From: Aldehydirespirator sp965116865
GTDB taxonomy: Bacteria; Actinomycetota; Acidimicrobiia; Acidimicrobiales; Aldehydirespiratoraceae
Reading direction: 5' to 3'
Length of the DNA: 64,000 nucleotides
Assembly: GCA_965116865.1 (NCBI GenBank)
Contig: OZ220727.1
Span: 1,054,001 to 1,118,000 of the forward strand
In this document: piece after piece, positions 1 to 8,342 of the stretch
Layout: every line of letters starts with the position of its first letter
How positions within the stretch are numbered: the first letter of the stretch is position 1
Notes under the pieces: model-generated
The model's input: the letters and a program-made list of their open reading frames with translations, nothing else
The model's database searches: none
Told to the model about the DNA's origin: nothing
Translations under genes and position numbers: made by a program

Positions 1-1750
1 TGAGCAGGCCGAGATCCTCCACGCCGTGCATCTCGTACTGGGTCACGATGGGCGCCTCGGCGGGGTCTCGGCCCTGCTCGGGCTTGCGCTGGACGGGCAT
101 GTACTCGGTGAGCGGCTCGGGGGTGATGACAACCGCCGCGGCGTGGATGCCGTCCTGGCGCCGCATGCCCTCCAGGCCCCGGGCCACCTCCACCACCTCC
201 GCCGCGTCGCTGTCGGTGTCGCACATCTGGCGCAACTCGGCCGCGGCCAGGTACCCGTCGTGGTAGGCCTCGGAGTCCTCGAAACAGTACCGCAGCGGAG
301 TGTCGCGGCCCAGAATCAGCGGCGGCATGGCCTTGGCGATGCGATCGCCCAGCGAGTGGGGGTAGCCGAGCACGCGGGCGGCGTCCCGCACCGCGGCCCG
401 GGCCTTGATCCGCCCGAAGGTGACGATCTGGGCGACGTGGTCGCGTCCGTAGCGCTCGGCCGCGTAGTTGATCACCTCGTCGCGGTAGCGCGAGTCGAAG
501 TCCATATCGATGTCGGGCATCGACACCCGCGACGGGTTCAGGAAGCGCTCGAACAGCAGGTCGTAGCGGATCGGGTCGAGGTCGGTGATGCGCAGGCTGT
601 AGGCCACCGCGCACCCCGCGGCCGAGCCCCGTCCGGGACCCACGCGGATGCCGCGGCGGCGGGCGTAGGCGATCAGATCCCAGGTGATCAGGAAGTAGGA
701 AGCGAACCCCATGTTGTTGATGACTTCGAGTTCGTAGGCCAGCCGCTCCGACACCTCGGCGGGCAGGGGATCGCCCCAACGCTGTCGCGCGCCCTCCATC
801 GTCAGGTGCTCCAAGTACTCGCGGTCGTCGCTGAAGCCCTCGGGCACCTCGAAGTGGGGCAGGCGAGGCGTGCCGAACTCGATGTTCACCTCGGACCGCT
901 CCGCGATCTCGAGCGTGTTGTCGCAGGCCTCGCCGATGTCGGCGAAAAGGCGCCGCATCTCCGCCGCGGACTTCAAGTAGTGGTCGTCTCCGTGGAATTT
1001 GAGCCGGTCGGTGTCGGAGAGCAGCGACCCGGTCTGCACGCACAGCAGGGCGTCGTGGGCGGCCGCGTCGCTGCGGCTGGTGTAGTGGCTGTCGTTGGTG
1101 GCCAGCAGCGGGGCTCCCAGCCGGCGGGCGATCTCCAGCAGCTGCGGGTTGATCCGGTGCTGTTCGGGGATGCCGTGGTCCTGCATCTCCACGTAGTAGT
1201 TCCCGCGGCCGAAGATGTCCTGGAAGCGGGCCGCCTTCTCCAGCGCCTCGGCCGGGTTGTCCCGCAGCAGCGCCTGCGGCACCTGGCCGCCGAGGCAGCC
1301 GGTGGTGGCCACCAGGCCGGCGCTGTGGTCGCCGAGCGTCTCCCAGTCGCAGCGAGGCTTGTAGTAGTAGCCCTCCATGAACGCCCGGCTGGAGACCTTG
1401 ATGAGGTTCTTGTAGCCGGTGTCGTCGGTGGCCAGCAGCGTCAGATGATAGTAGAGCTTGCCCCCGGCATCGGTGTCGCCGCCTGAGTCGTCGACCCGCC
1501 CCCGCCGCGGCGGCCGCTCGTGCCGGGACTCGTGGGCCATGTAGGCCTCCATGCCGATGACGGGCTTGATGCCGTGCTCAGAGCACTTGCGGTAGAAGTC
1601 CAGGACCCCGTACATGTTGCCGTGGTCGGTGATGCCGAGGGCGGGCTGGCCGTCGGCGGCGGCCGCTGCGATCAGGTCGTCGAGTCGGGAGGCACCGTCG
1701 AGGATCGAGTACTCGGTGTGGGTGTGCAGGTGGACGAACGAGCCAGCCAT
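1..1750 (-). CDS. dnaE: DNA polymerase III subunit alpha, N-terminal part (runs off the left edge)
   Basis: Replicative DNA polymerase catalytic subunit. About 583 N-terminal residues are visible of a protein normally near 1,150-1,200. The reading frame starts at the ATG at 1750 and opens with the PHP domain motif HLHTHTEYSILDGA (about residues 7-20). The polymerase core follows, with a GPGRGSAAG stretch near residue 370 and the catalytic PDIDMDFD motif near residue 413. The frame stays open to base 1. rluD, lspA, dksA and divIVA lie about 9 kb to the right on the same strand, an order known from other actinobacteria, although the osmolyte locus interrupts it here. Function is certain from the motifs; only the C-terminus is missing. 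Confidence 0.97.
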   Translation of the reverse strand, partial: MAGSFVHLHTHTEYSILDGASRLDDLIAAAAADGQPALGITDHGNMYGVLDFYRKCSEHGIKPVIGMEAYMAHESRHERPPRRGRVDDSGGDTDAGGKLYYHLTLLATDDTGYKNLIKVSSRAFMEGYYYKPRCDWETLGDHSAGLVATTGCLGGQVPQALLRDNPAEALEKAARFQDIFGRGNYYVEMQDHGIPEQHRINPQLLEIARRLGAPLLATNDSHYTSRSDAAAHDALLCVQTGSLLSDTDRLKFHGDDHYLKSAAEMRRLFADIGEACDNTLEIAERSEVNIEFGTPRLPHFEVPEGFSDDREYLEHLTMEGARQRWGDPLPAEVSERLAYELEVINNMGFASYFLITWDLIAYARRRGIRVGPGRGSAAGCAVAYSLRITDLDPIRYDLLFERFLNPSRVSMPDIDMDFDSRYRDEVINYAAERYGRDHVAQIVTFGRIKARAAVRDAARVLGYPHSLGDRIAKAMPPLILGRDTPLRYCFEDSEAYHDGYLAAAELRQMCDTDSDAAEVVEVARGLEGMRRQDGIHAAAVVITPEPLTEYMPVQRKPEQGRDPAEAPIVTQYEMHGVEDLGLL

Positions 1751-1770
1751 CGTGCCTCCTGTGGACGGTT

Positions 1771-1990
1771 GTTGAGGGAGCTGTGGACGGATGCTGAGGG
1801 AGCTGTGGACGGATCACAAAGCTGTCGTTGGCAACATAGTCCGCGTTCTGGCCCCCATCGGTCTCTCGCGACCAAGGGGCGCCGGTTCGGAGCTGTCGTT
1901 GGCAACATAGTCCGCGTTCTGGCCCCCATCGGTCTCTCGCGACCAAGGGGCGCCGGTTCGGAGCTGTCGTTGGCAACATAGTCCGCGTTC
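1771..1990. repeat. 71-bp tandem repeat (about 2.4 copies) plus a 22-bp pair, dnaE-bpa intergenic
   Basis: The unit beginning GCTGTCGTTGGCAACATAGT occurs at 1821, 1892 and 1963, an exact 71-bp period with almost no divergence; the last copy is partial. Just before it, GAGGGAGCTGTGGACGGAT occurs twice about 22 bp apart. The array fills most of the 285-bp gap between bpa and dnaE, so any dnaE promoter must lie in or beside it. I see no convincing gene here. It is one of many loci in this window with a period near 72 bp. Confidence 0.9.
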
Positions 1991-2035
1991 TCGCCCCCGC
2001 ACGGGCGCTCGGTTGCGGACGCCGCCCGGCGAAGG

Positions 2036-2575
2036 CTACAGGTAGGTTCCGGGGCGGTTGTCGGTGTCGCCCTCGTGGTCGCGCCTGCGGTACGGGTCCG
2101 CTCCCGGCGGCAGTTCGCCCCGCATGGACTGGAGCTGCTGGCGGGCCGTCATCTGCTGAGCGAGCAGCATGGCCTGCATGCCCTGGATGAGGCCTTCGAG
2201 CCATCCGACCAGCTGGGCCTTGGCGATCTGCAACTCCACCGCGGACGGGGGCTCGTCACGGTTGAACGGCGAGGCGAGCTTGGTGAGCTCCTCGCGCAGA
2301 TCGGGCGACAGGGCCGAGCCGACCTCGTCCACCGACGTCGTGTAGATCTCGCGCAGGCGGTGCCGGCTGGCCTCGTCCAGTTCGGTGGAGCGCACCTCGT
2401 CCAGCAGCAGCTTGAGCATCGTGCCGATGCGCATGACCTTCGCCGGGTGGTCGATGGTCTCGTTGATCTCTTCGCCGGCCTCGCCCGAACCGGCCTCGCC
2501 CGAACCGGCCTCGACGACCTCAGGCGCCAAGACCTCGTCCGGTCCGGGACCGCCGTCTTCGCTGTCGTCGTCCAC
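2036..2575 (-). CDS. bpa: Bacterial proteasome activator (Bpa/PafE, DUF2587 family)
   Basis: 179-residue ATP-independent ring activator of the 20S proteasome, known from mycobacteria as Bpa or PafE. The diagnostic core is present: HPAKVMRIGTMLKLLLDEVR, then ELREELTKL-like helices, QLVGWLEGLIQGMQAMLLAQ and a short tail. The last residues, GTYL, match the GQYL-type C-terminus by which this family docks into proteasome alpha-ring pockets. The N-terminal 40 residues are acidic and low complexity, with a small GSGEAGSGEAG duplication. Its presence implies that the organism has a 20S proteasome, although no proteasome gene lies in this window. Confidence 0.93.
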   Translation of the reverse strand: MDDDSEDGGPGPDEVLAPEVVEAGSGEAGSGEAGEEINETIDHPAKVMRIGTMLKLLLDEVRSTELDEASRHRLREIYTTSVDEVGSALSPDLREELTKLASPFNRDEPPSAVELQIAKAQLVGWLEGLIQGMQAMLLAQQMTARQQLQSMRGELPPGADPYRRRDHEGDTDNRPGTYL

Positions 2576-2585
2576 GGTTCCACCC

Positions 2586-2626
2586 TAGAGGCCGATCGGA
2601 CGGGAGCGGCCCGCCCTCGCTCTCTC
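2586..2626. repeat. Dispersed repeat, short copy (AGAGGCCGA family)
   Basis: Begins TAGAGGCCGATCGGACGGGA and is related to longer copies at 3131, 10412, 18386, 32636 and 39057, which share AGAGGCCGAGCGAA or a close variant. It lies directly outside the left arm of the 18-bp inverted repeat described in the next entry. Confidence 0.55.
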
Positions 2627-3131
2627 AGCCTGGATCCACCGGTGCGGTGGGGGCTGTGGGTTTGGCGCGTCCACCGGGAGGGCCTCCTGACGTGGGAGAA
2701 TGCTGTCTGCTGTGACGGTCGTTCCGGCCATGTGGGGAGGCACTGCCCGTGAGCAGCGTATCTGGTGGGACCGACAAGCTGGAGACTCGTCTCGACCAAC
2801 AGCCAGACAAACCGCCCCACCAGCACCGGACAACCCGGAGGGACCGACAAGCTGGAGACTCGTCTCGACGAGGGGTCTTTGGTGGCCGATGCGGGGTTGT
2901 TGCTGGCGGGCACGGCGATGGAGCGGCTGGGGTTGGAGGCGTTGATCGATGAGGCGGTGCGCCCGTCTGAGTCGGGCCGGCCGCCGCCTAGCAGGTATCG
3001 CGACCGAGATAGCCAGGGCCGCGGCCAGGTCGTCGTTGAGGCTGGCCTGCGATGCCGCGTCGGCGAAGTCGAGGCGCTCGACGGCTGCGATAGTGGCTCC
3101 GTTCTGCTTGCCCCACCGGTGGATCCAGGCT
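2627..3131. mobile_element. IS1380-type transposase relic inside an 18-bp inverted repeat
   Basis: Perfect 18-bp inverted repeats (core CTGGATCCACCGGTG) at 2627-2644 and 3114-3131 bound about 470 bp. Inside, on the plus strand from about 2751, lies the start of a transposase-like reading frame (SLVADAGLLLAGTAMERLGL, then EALIDEAVR), which resembles the N-terminus of actinobacterial IS1380-family transposases. It is disrupted by a 73-bp offset direct repeat (2771 and 2844). A closely related fragment, with the same GTGAGCAGC start context, occurs at 58748. The rest of the transposase is gone. The 3 kb side also carries a minus-strand open frame of unknown origin (about 2990-3125). The family call is from memory of the motif and is moderate. 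Confidence 0.55.
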
Positions 3132-3215
3132 AAGAGGCCGAGCGAATAGGCGGGAGCGACGCGGCCCATACAGGCGAAGCCGTGGCCCGAGCGGCCCGTG
3201 AGTGCAGCCCGCCGG
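3131..3215. repeat. Dispersed repeat, AGAGGCCGAGCGAA family
   Basis: Nearly identical over about 65 bp to the copy at 10412, including the internal GCCGTGGCCCGAGCGGCC segment that can form a short G+C hairpin. It lies just past the 3' end of the phosphodiesterase gene. Confidence 0.75.
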
Positions 3216-3236
3216 GAAAGCGGGCGACGGCGAGAC

Positions 3237-4652
3237 CTACGCCATGTACGCGAGAAGCGGCACGAGCATCTCGGCGGACGTGAGCGAGCCGTGGCGACCG
3301 ACGATGCGGGGGGCGCCGTCGTCGGGATGGCTGAACGCCCAGGAGTCGCGGGCCACCAGCGCCACGTCGCCCAGTCGGGCGCGGGCTGCGTCGGTGACGA
3401 CCGGTCCCAGCCAGCCGGCGTCGATCACCTCGGCCGCGGTGCGGACCCAGGCCTGCCCGGCGTGGGCGTCGGCGGCAGCCGCGAACAGGTCGGCGCTCCG
3501 ACCCGGCCGGGCGTGCAGCCACCGGAACCTGGCCTCGCCCGACTCCGCCCGAGCGCAGTCGAGGACGGCGCGGTCGATCTTGACCAGGCCACCGGAGCAG
3601 TCGACGAGGCCGTGGTCGGAGGTGGCCACCAGCGCGGCGCCTCGGGGAAGGACGGCGAGCAGGTCGGCCACCAGCCGGTCGCAGGCCCGCAGCTCGGCCT
3701 CGTAATGCTCGCCGAAGGCATGCTCGTGAGCCACGACGTCGACGCCCTCATAGTAGGCGTATACGAACGACTCCCCCGCTGCCAGCAGGCGGCGAACCTC
3801 CACCGCCAGGCTCGACAGCATCTTGTAGCCGAAACGGCGGGCGTCGCGCAGGTAGGCCCGGCTGAAGCCCGACTTGCGGTAGGCGTCCCTCTGGAGCGCC
3901 GGCGGACGCTGACCGCCGAAGGAGGCGACCGGCTGGAACCGCTCGGGCGGATGGCGGTCGGCGCAGTCGCCCTGGGGCGTCCGCCACTTCAGGACGTTGA
4001 GGTTGCCGTCGTCTGTGCGGATGCGGTATCCCACGATGCCGTGCTCGCCGACCCCGGCACCGGTGGCTATGGAAGTGAGGGCGGACGCGGTGGTGCTCGG
4101 CGCCACCGTCGTGATCGTGGACGCGTGCATCTCGGACAGCGTCGGAGCGACCCAGGGCCGTGCCGCGAGCTGCTCGGCACCCAGCCCGTCGAGGACCAGC
4201 AGCACCACGGCCCGGGCCTCAACGATTTCCGGGGGCAGCGGGCCGGTCCGTCCGTCGGGGCCGGTCTTCAAGATCGCGGGCACGATGTCGGCCACGCAGC
4301 CACCCCCATACGCGGGCAGCACCGGCTGACCATCGTCCACAGCCGCCGACGAGCATCGGACGCCCCCGTACGCGGGCAGCACCGGCTGACCATCGTCCAC
4401 AGCCGCCGACGAGCATCGGACGCCCCCGTACGCGGGCAGCACCGGCTGACCATCGTCCACAGCCGCCGACGAGCATCGGACGCCCCCGTACGCGGGCAGC
4501 ACCGGCTGACCATCGTCCACAGCCGCCGACGAGCATCGGACGCCCCCACGCGCGGGCAGCACCGGCTGACCATCGTCCACAGCCGCCGACGAGCATCGGA
4601 CGCCCCCACGCGCGGGCAGCACCGGCTCTCGGCTCTCGGCGGGAGGCTCCAT
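3237..4652 (-). CDS. Alkaline phosphatase-superfamily phosphodiesterase/pyrophosphatase with a repeated N-terminus
   Basis: Metal-dependent hydrolase of the type I phosphodiesterase/nucleotide pyrophosphatase superfamily. Recognisable parts are VLLVLDGLGAEQL (metal ligand and start of the catalytic domain), TTVAPSTTASALTSIATG (catalytic Thr region), HGIVGYR, YYEGVDVVAHEHAFG, ATSDHGL and a GRHGSLTSAEMLVPLL C-terminus. With the ATG at 4652 the protein has 471 residues, about 100 longer than the 370 usual for this actinobacterial family. The excess is the 20-residue repeat in the entry at 4309-4628, which multiplies the family's normal N-terminal LPAYGG segment. A GTG inside the last repeat (start VDDGQPVLPAYGGG) would give a normal-length protein, so the true start is uncertain. 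It diverges from the Rrf2 gene with only 27 bp between starts. Confidence 0.82.
   Translation of the reverse strand: MEPPAESREPVLPARGGVRCSSAAVDDGQPVLPARGGVRCSSAAVDDGQPVLPAYGGVRCSSAAVDDGQPVLPAYGGVRCSSAAVDDGQPVLPAYGGVRCSSAAVDDGQPVLPAYGGGCVADIVPAILKTGPDGRTGPLPPEIVEARAVVLLVLDGLGAEQLAARPWVAPTLSEMHASTITTVAPSTTASALTSIATGAGVGEHGIVGYRIRTDDGNLNVLKWRTPQGDCADRHPPERFQPVASFGGQRPPALQRDAYRKSGFSRAYLRDARRFGYKMLSSLAVEVRRLLAAGESFVYAYYEGVDVVAHEHAFGEHYEAELRACDRLVADLLAVLPRGAALVATSDHGLVDCSGGLVKIDRAVLDCARAESGEARFRWLHARPGRSADLFAAAADAHAGQAWVRTAAEVIDAGWLGPVVTDAARARLGDVALVARDSWAFSHPDDGAPRIVGRHGSLTSAEMLVPLLAYMA
4309..4628. repeat. 60-bp tandem array, 5 full copies, at the 5' end of the phosphodiesterase gene
   Basis: The segment GGGCAGCACCGGCTGACCAT recurs every 60 bp (heads near 4316, 4376, 4436, 4496, 4556 and a last partial at 4616), with only one or two substitutions, such as GTACG to CACGC in the right-hand copies. 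Because 60 is a multiple of 3, it translates in frame as a 20-residue unit (PVLPAYGGVRCSSAAVDDGQ). The array also occupies the region immediately upstream of the Rrf2 gene. Confidence 0.95.
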
Positions 4653-4661
4653 GTGGTCCAC

Positions 4662-4676
4662 GGCATCTAGGATGCC
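4662..4676. promoter_or_regulatory. Palindromic operator and -10 element between divergent starts
   Basis: GGCATCTAGGATGCC is a perfect 6+3+6 palindrome. It overlaps TAGGAT (4668-4673), which sits 6 bp before the ATG of the Rrf2 gene at 4680, the geometry of a leaderless actinobacterial promoter. The same 27 bp separate that start from the phosphodiesterase ATG at 4652. A dyad there is the natural place for Rrf2 autoregulation and for control of the neighbour. The binding is inferred. Confidence 0.5.
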
Positions 4677-4679
4677 ACC

Positions 4680-5129
4680 ATGCGGGTGTCGACACGCGGG
4701 GACTACGCGTCGCGGGCACTGCTGTCCCTGTCGCTCCACGCCGACAGCGTCCCCACCTCGGTGCGTGAGATCGCCGAGCGAACCGCCATGCCCCAGCCGT
4801 ACCTCGAACAGATACTCCTCGCGTTGAAAGGCGCCGGCCTCGTCCGCTCCAAGCGGGGCGTGGGCGGCGGCTACGTGCTGGCCCGCGACCCCGCCGACAT
4901 CAAGCTGTCGGAGATCGTGCGGGCAGTGGACGGCCCCATAGCCGCGGGCGACTTCGGAGAGCCCCACACCGACGGCGCCTGCGACCACGAGGGACAGTGC
5001 GTGCTGCTGGCGATCTGGTCGGCCTCGGGCTCGCAAATGCGCCGGTTCCTAGACTCGTTCAGCCTGGCCCAGATCACTGCCATGGCCCGAGGCGACGCGC
5101 CCTGGCCGACCGACGGCGAACCCGTCTAG
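4680..5129 (+). CDS. Rrf2-family transcriptional regulator
   Basis: 149-residue winged-helix regulator. The N-terminus MRVSTRGDYASRALLSL and the motifs VREIAERTAMPQPYLEQIL and LVRSKRGVGGGYVLARDP are classic Rrf2/IscR features (helix-turn-helix and wing). The C-terminal half has CDHEGQC, a pair of cysteines that could be part of an iron-sulfur or redox sensor, although a full IscR-type three-Cys set is not obvious. The start at 4680 fits both family length and the leaderless -10 just upstream. The gene's last 29 bp are duplicated 99 bp further on. The target is unknown; the divergent phosphodiesterase is the nearest candidate. Confidence 0.9.
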   Translation: MRVSTRGDYASRALLSLSLHADSVPTSVREIAERTAMPQPYLEQILLALKGAGLVRSKRGVGGGYVLARDPADIKLSEIVRAVDGPIAAGDFGEPHTDGACDHEGQCVLLAIWSASGSQMRRFLDSFSLAQITAMARGDAPWPTDGEPV

Positions 5130-5228
5130 ATGGTCCGTCGCTGAATTGACCGGAACGCCCGGAAGGCCTCCAAACAGGGCTTCGGGCCCTCCGCGCCGCC
5201 CTGGCCGACCGACGGCGAACCCGTCTAG
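5102..5228. repeat. 99-bp offset duplication of the Rrf2 gene 3' end
   Basis: The final coding segment CTGGCCGACCGACGGCGAAC plus the stop codon occurs at 5102 and again at 5201. Between the copies is GGTCCGTCGCTGAATTGA (from 5133), also found at 51031 and, inverted, at about 46314. The 150 bp between the Rrf2 and proX-like genes hold nothing else recognisable. Confidence 0.85.
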
Positions 5229-5283
5229 CGCGCCGTGACAGCCGGCGCGCCGGACGGGCCCAGCGGCTGGAAGGGTCGGTCGA

Positions 5284-6300
5284 TCAGTCTCTGGCGTTCT
5301 CCAGCCAGATGTTGACCAAGGCCCGATTGTCGGCGATCCAAGCGGCCGCGTCGGCTTTGGCGTCAGGATTCGCCTTGGCGTTCTGGGCGGCGATGTCGCT
5401 CAACGGTATGGCCACCTCCTCGAGCAGTCGCCGGATGTCCGCGTTGTCGGCGAGGAACTCGCTGTTGGCCACTGCGCGGATGCTGTTGACCGGCCATCCG
5501 AGGTTGCATGGGCTGCCAGCGCAGCCCGCTAGGCCGCGGACCTCGGTGGAGCCCTCGTGGTCCTCAAGGGCAGTCGACTCCAGCCACACCGCGTCGACGC
5601 CCGGTGCGAGCGCCTCGTAGGTCCAGTTGGGCGTCCAAGCGTAGAACAGCGCCGGCTCGCCGGCGGCTACGCTGTCTTGGACTCCCTGCATCAGGTCGCG
5701 GTAGGTGCCCGACACCTGCTCCACGTGGCCGCCCCAATCGAGTTCGGCGATGTGGTCGTCGATGATGGTCGCGCAGCCCCAGCCCTCGTTGCAGCCGATC
5801 AGGTCGGCGAGGCCGTCGCCGTCCCGGTCGAACACAGAGGCGACCGAGGCGTCGGCCAGCTGGCTCATCGAGGTGATGCCCATGGCGTCGGCGGTGGCCT
5901 TGTCGATCATGTACCCCTGGACGGCGCCGGACGGCACCTGCTGCCCGACCGGCTCGATGTCGAGCTTGTCGGACAGCCCGCTGACCCTCTCCCCCTCCAA
6001 GTAGATGTCGTGGTTGGGGAACCAGCCGTTCGCCCACAGGTCGTACTGGCCCGTGGCCAGCGCCGGGTAGAACGCGTTGGGGCTGAGGGTGTGGTCGGCG
6101 GGCTCGGTCACCGTGTAGCCGAGTTCGCCGATGAGCTGGGCGTATATCTCGGCCTGCATGTAGCCGCTGCTCCAGTCGGCACGGGCCATCGTCACCGTGC
6201 CGTCGTCATCGTCCCCCGAAAGGGCCGCGACGAGGGCCACAACCGCCAAGATGCCCACCACCCCCACCAACAGCAGGCCTCTGTTCTTGCGCAGTCTCAT
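5284..6300 (-). CDS. Glycine betaine/proline-type substrate-binding protein (ProX/OpuAC family), orphan
   Basis: 338-residue periplasmic-type binding protein with an N-terminal hydrophobic anchor (about residues 7-27, GLLLVGVVGILAVVALVAAL). The three Trp segments that build the betaine aromatic box in E. coli ProX are recognisable: WANGWFPNHD, CNEGWGCATI and YAWTPNWTYE. Asp-rich DRDGDGLADLIGC precedes the second one. It follows the BCCT gene by 31 bp and has a strong AGGAGG ribosome site, so the two form an operon. No ProV ATPase or ProW permease gene is in the window, so its partner is unknown. It is a clear paralogue of the N-terminal domain of the channel gene at 8343. Confidence 0.9.
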   Translation of the reverse strand: MRLRKNRGLLLVGVVGILAVVALVAALSGDDDDGTVTMARADWSSGYMQAEIYAQLIGELGYTVTEPADHTLSPNAFYPALATGQYDLWANGWFPNHDIYLEGERVSGLSDKLDIEPVGQQVPSGAVQGYMIDKATADAMGITSMSQLADASVASVFDRDGDGLADLIGCNEGWGCATIIDDHIAELDWGGHVEQVSGTYRDLMQGVQDSVAAGEPALFYAWTPNWTYEALAPGVDAVWLESTALEDHEGSTEVRGLAGCAGSPCNLGWPVNSIRAVANSEFLADNADIRRLLEEVAIPLSDIAAQNAKANPDAKADAAAWIADNRALVNIWLENARD

Positions 6301-6331
6301 TTCGAGCCTCCTCGCTTCTCAAGTCTGCCCG

Positions 6332-8158
6332 TCATTGTTTGACCCCTTCGGAGAGCCGCTGCTTCACCTGGGCGATCAGGCCGCTGTGCTGCGCGCGGAA
6401 TATCTGCTCGTCGTAGTGGCCTTCGAGCAGGTCGAGTTCCTCGCTGAACGCCTTCTTGAGGCTCCACACCATCACCAAGAGAATGAACGCGAACGGCAGC
6501 CCGCTGGCCACTGCCGCCGTCTGGAGGGCGCCGAGCCCGCCTCCGATGATCAGCACGATCGCGACCAGGCCCTCCATCAACGCCCAGAACACCCGCTGGG
6601 GTTTCGGCGAGTCGAGCTTGCCGCCGGAGGTGAGATGGTCCACCACCAGCGAGCCCGAGTCCGACGACGTCACGAAGAACGAGATCAGCAGCAGCACCCC
6701 GACGAACGACACGAGGTCGGTCAACGGGAACTCCTCCAGCATCTCGAACAGCGCGGTGGCCAGGTTGTCGTTCACCGCCGTGGCCACGTCGCGTGCGCCG
6801 CTGAGCTGCAGGTCCATGGCCGAGCCGCCGAAGACCGAGAACCAGAAGAAGCACAGCACCGACGGGATGAAGATCACTCCCAGCAGCAGCTCCCGCACGG
6901 ATCGGCCCTTCGAGATCCGGGCCACGAACATGCCCACGAAGGGAGACCAGGAGATCCACCACCCCCAGTAGAAGATGGTCCAGCCCGCCTGCCAGCTGGT
7001 GCCGCCGAAAGCCTCGTTCCAGAACGAGAACTCCGGGAGTATCTGGATGTACTGGCCCAGGCTCTCGGTGAACAGCGAGAGCACGAAGAGCGTCGGGCCC
7101 ACCGCCAGCATGAAGGCCAAGAACGCGACGGCCAGCCAGATGTTGATCTCGCTGAGGCGCTTCACGCCGGCGTCGAGGCCCGCCACCACCGAGATCGTGG
7201 CCAAGCAGGTTATGGCCACGATCAGCAGGATCTGGAACCAGGTGTCCGAGGGCAGACCGAAGAGCTTGTGAAGCCCTGCGGCGGCCTGGCCGGCGCCGAA
7301 GCCCAGCGAGGTGGCCAGCCCGAAGAGGGTGGCGACGACAGTGAGCGTGTCGATAGCGTGGCCCCAGTTGCCGTAGATCCTCGGTCCGAGGATCGGATAG
7401 AAGATCGACCGGAACGTCAGCGGCAGGCCCCGGTTGTAGGCGAAGAAGCCCAGCGCCACGGCTACCAGCCCGTAGAGGGACCAGCCGTGGATCCCCCAGT
7501 GGAGGTAGGTCGTGGCCAGCCCCGCCTTGGCGGCTTCGGCGGAGTTCGGGTCCACGTCGAAGAACGGCGGAGGCGCGCTCATATGGAAGATCGGCTCGGC
7601 CACGCCCCAGAAGAGCAGGCCGATGCCGAGGCCGGCGGAGACCAGCATCGCGTACCACGACGGCGTGGAGAACTCCGGGCGGGCGTAGGGTCCCCCGAGC
7701 CGGATCTTGCCGTAGCGGCTGAGCGCGAAGAACAGCGCCGCAGCGATGAAGATGTTGAAATCGAGGATGTACACCCAGCCGAGTGTTCCGTTGATGAAGT
7801 CGAGAATCGTTTCGAAGACGCCGGCTGTGGCATCCGTGAATACCAGCGACAGGAAGATGAAGACCAGCAGGAATCCCGACGACCAGAACGTCACCTGCGG
7901 ATGGATGTCGAAGCCCATGCGCACGATGTTGCGGTCCCCGGGCTCCCGGTCGGCCACCTCAGGGTAGAAGTCGATGTCGGGATCGATCTGCAGACCTTCG
8001 AACACCTTGCGATTGTGGATCGCGTCCTCGCGGCGACGCTCCTCCTCCTCCTCCCAGTCGTGCAGGGCGAGGGTCGCCTCGGTCAGGTTGATGTCGGTGT
8101 CGTCAGGGCTGCGGCGGATCCGAGGGTCTGCCCCCGCGCCCTTGTCCTCGGCGGCCAT
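6332..8158 (-). CDS. BCCT-family betaine/carnitine/choline transporter
   Basis: 608-residue secondary transporter that imports quaternary-amine osmolytes with Na+ or H+. It has a long charged cytoplasmic N-terminus (about residues 1-85), then about 12 membrane helices. The family signature is visible as WTIFYWGWWISWSPFVGM followed by ARISKGRSVRELLLGV. The aromatic-rich GIGLLFWGVAEPIFH segment and the TSSDSGSLVVD stretch are also typical. I chose the ATG at 8158 because AAGGGGA precedes it at good spacing; an upstream ATG at 8206 would add 16 residues. It is co-transcribed with the ProX-like gene and divergent from the channel gene, pointing to osmoprotectant uptake. Confidence 0.93.
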   Translation of the reverse strand: MAAEDKGAGADPRIRRSPDDTDINLTEATLALHDWEEEEERRREDAIHNRKVFEGLQIDPDIDFYPEVADREPGDRNIVRMGFDIHPQVTFWSSGFLLVFIFLSLVFTDATAGVFETILDFINGTLGWVYILDFNIFIAAALFFALSRYGKIRLGGPYARPEFSTPSWYAMLVSAGLGIGLLFWGVAEPIFHMSAPPPFFDVDPNSAEAAKAGLATTYLHWGIHGWSLYGLVAVALGFFAYNRGLPLTFRSIFYPILGPRIYGNWGHAIDTLTVVATLFGLATSLGFGAGQAAAGLHKLFGLPSDTWFQILLIVAITCLATISVVAGLDAGVKRLSEINIWLAVAFLAFMLAVGPTLFVLSLFTESLGQYIQILPEFSFWNEAFGGTSWQAGWTIFYWGWWISWSPFVGMFVARISKGRSVRELLLGVIFIPSVLCFFWFSVFGGSAMDLQLSGARDVATAVNDNLATALFEMLEEFPLTDLVSFVGVLLLISFFVTSSDSGSLVVDHLTSGGKLDSPKPQRVFWALMEGLVAIVLIIGGGLGALQTAAVASGLPFAFILLVMVWSLKKAFSEELDLLEGHYDEQIFRAQHSGLIAQVKQRLSEGVKQ

Positions 8159-8223
8159 AATCGTCCCCTTGCGGTCGCTTGCTCGATGCTCGGAGACGTC
8201 GAACACACCTGAGCGAGGCCTGC

Positions 8224-8256
8224 TCGACTCCGAGTCGATCTTTTACAATAGCCCAG
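8224..8256. promoter_or_regulatory. Divergent osmolyte-locus promoter with palindromic operator
   Basis: TCGACTCCGAGTCGA (8224-8238) is a perfect 6+3+6 dyad. It is followed 5 bp later by TACAAT (8244-8249), a good -10 for rightward transcription of the channel gene with a leader of about 87 nt. The dyad would lie between -35 and -10, a typical repressor position. It sits in the 184-bp gap that must also hold the leftward BCCT promoter. Whether one regulator controls both directions is inference. Confidence 0.4.
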
Positions 8257-8342
8257 AGCCGGCCGGCGTGCCAGCCGTCACCCGGGAAGGTCGGAGCATC
8301 CGGCACTAACGTTGTCGCACGCCCCCGTCCCGGAAGCCGTCG

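Noticed and set aside
26..1486. Long plus-strand open frame (486 codons) over the left end
   Set aside because: It is the antisense shadow of dnaE, whose motifs are unambiguous on the minus strand.
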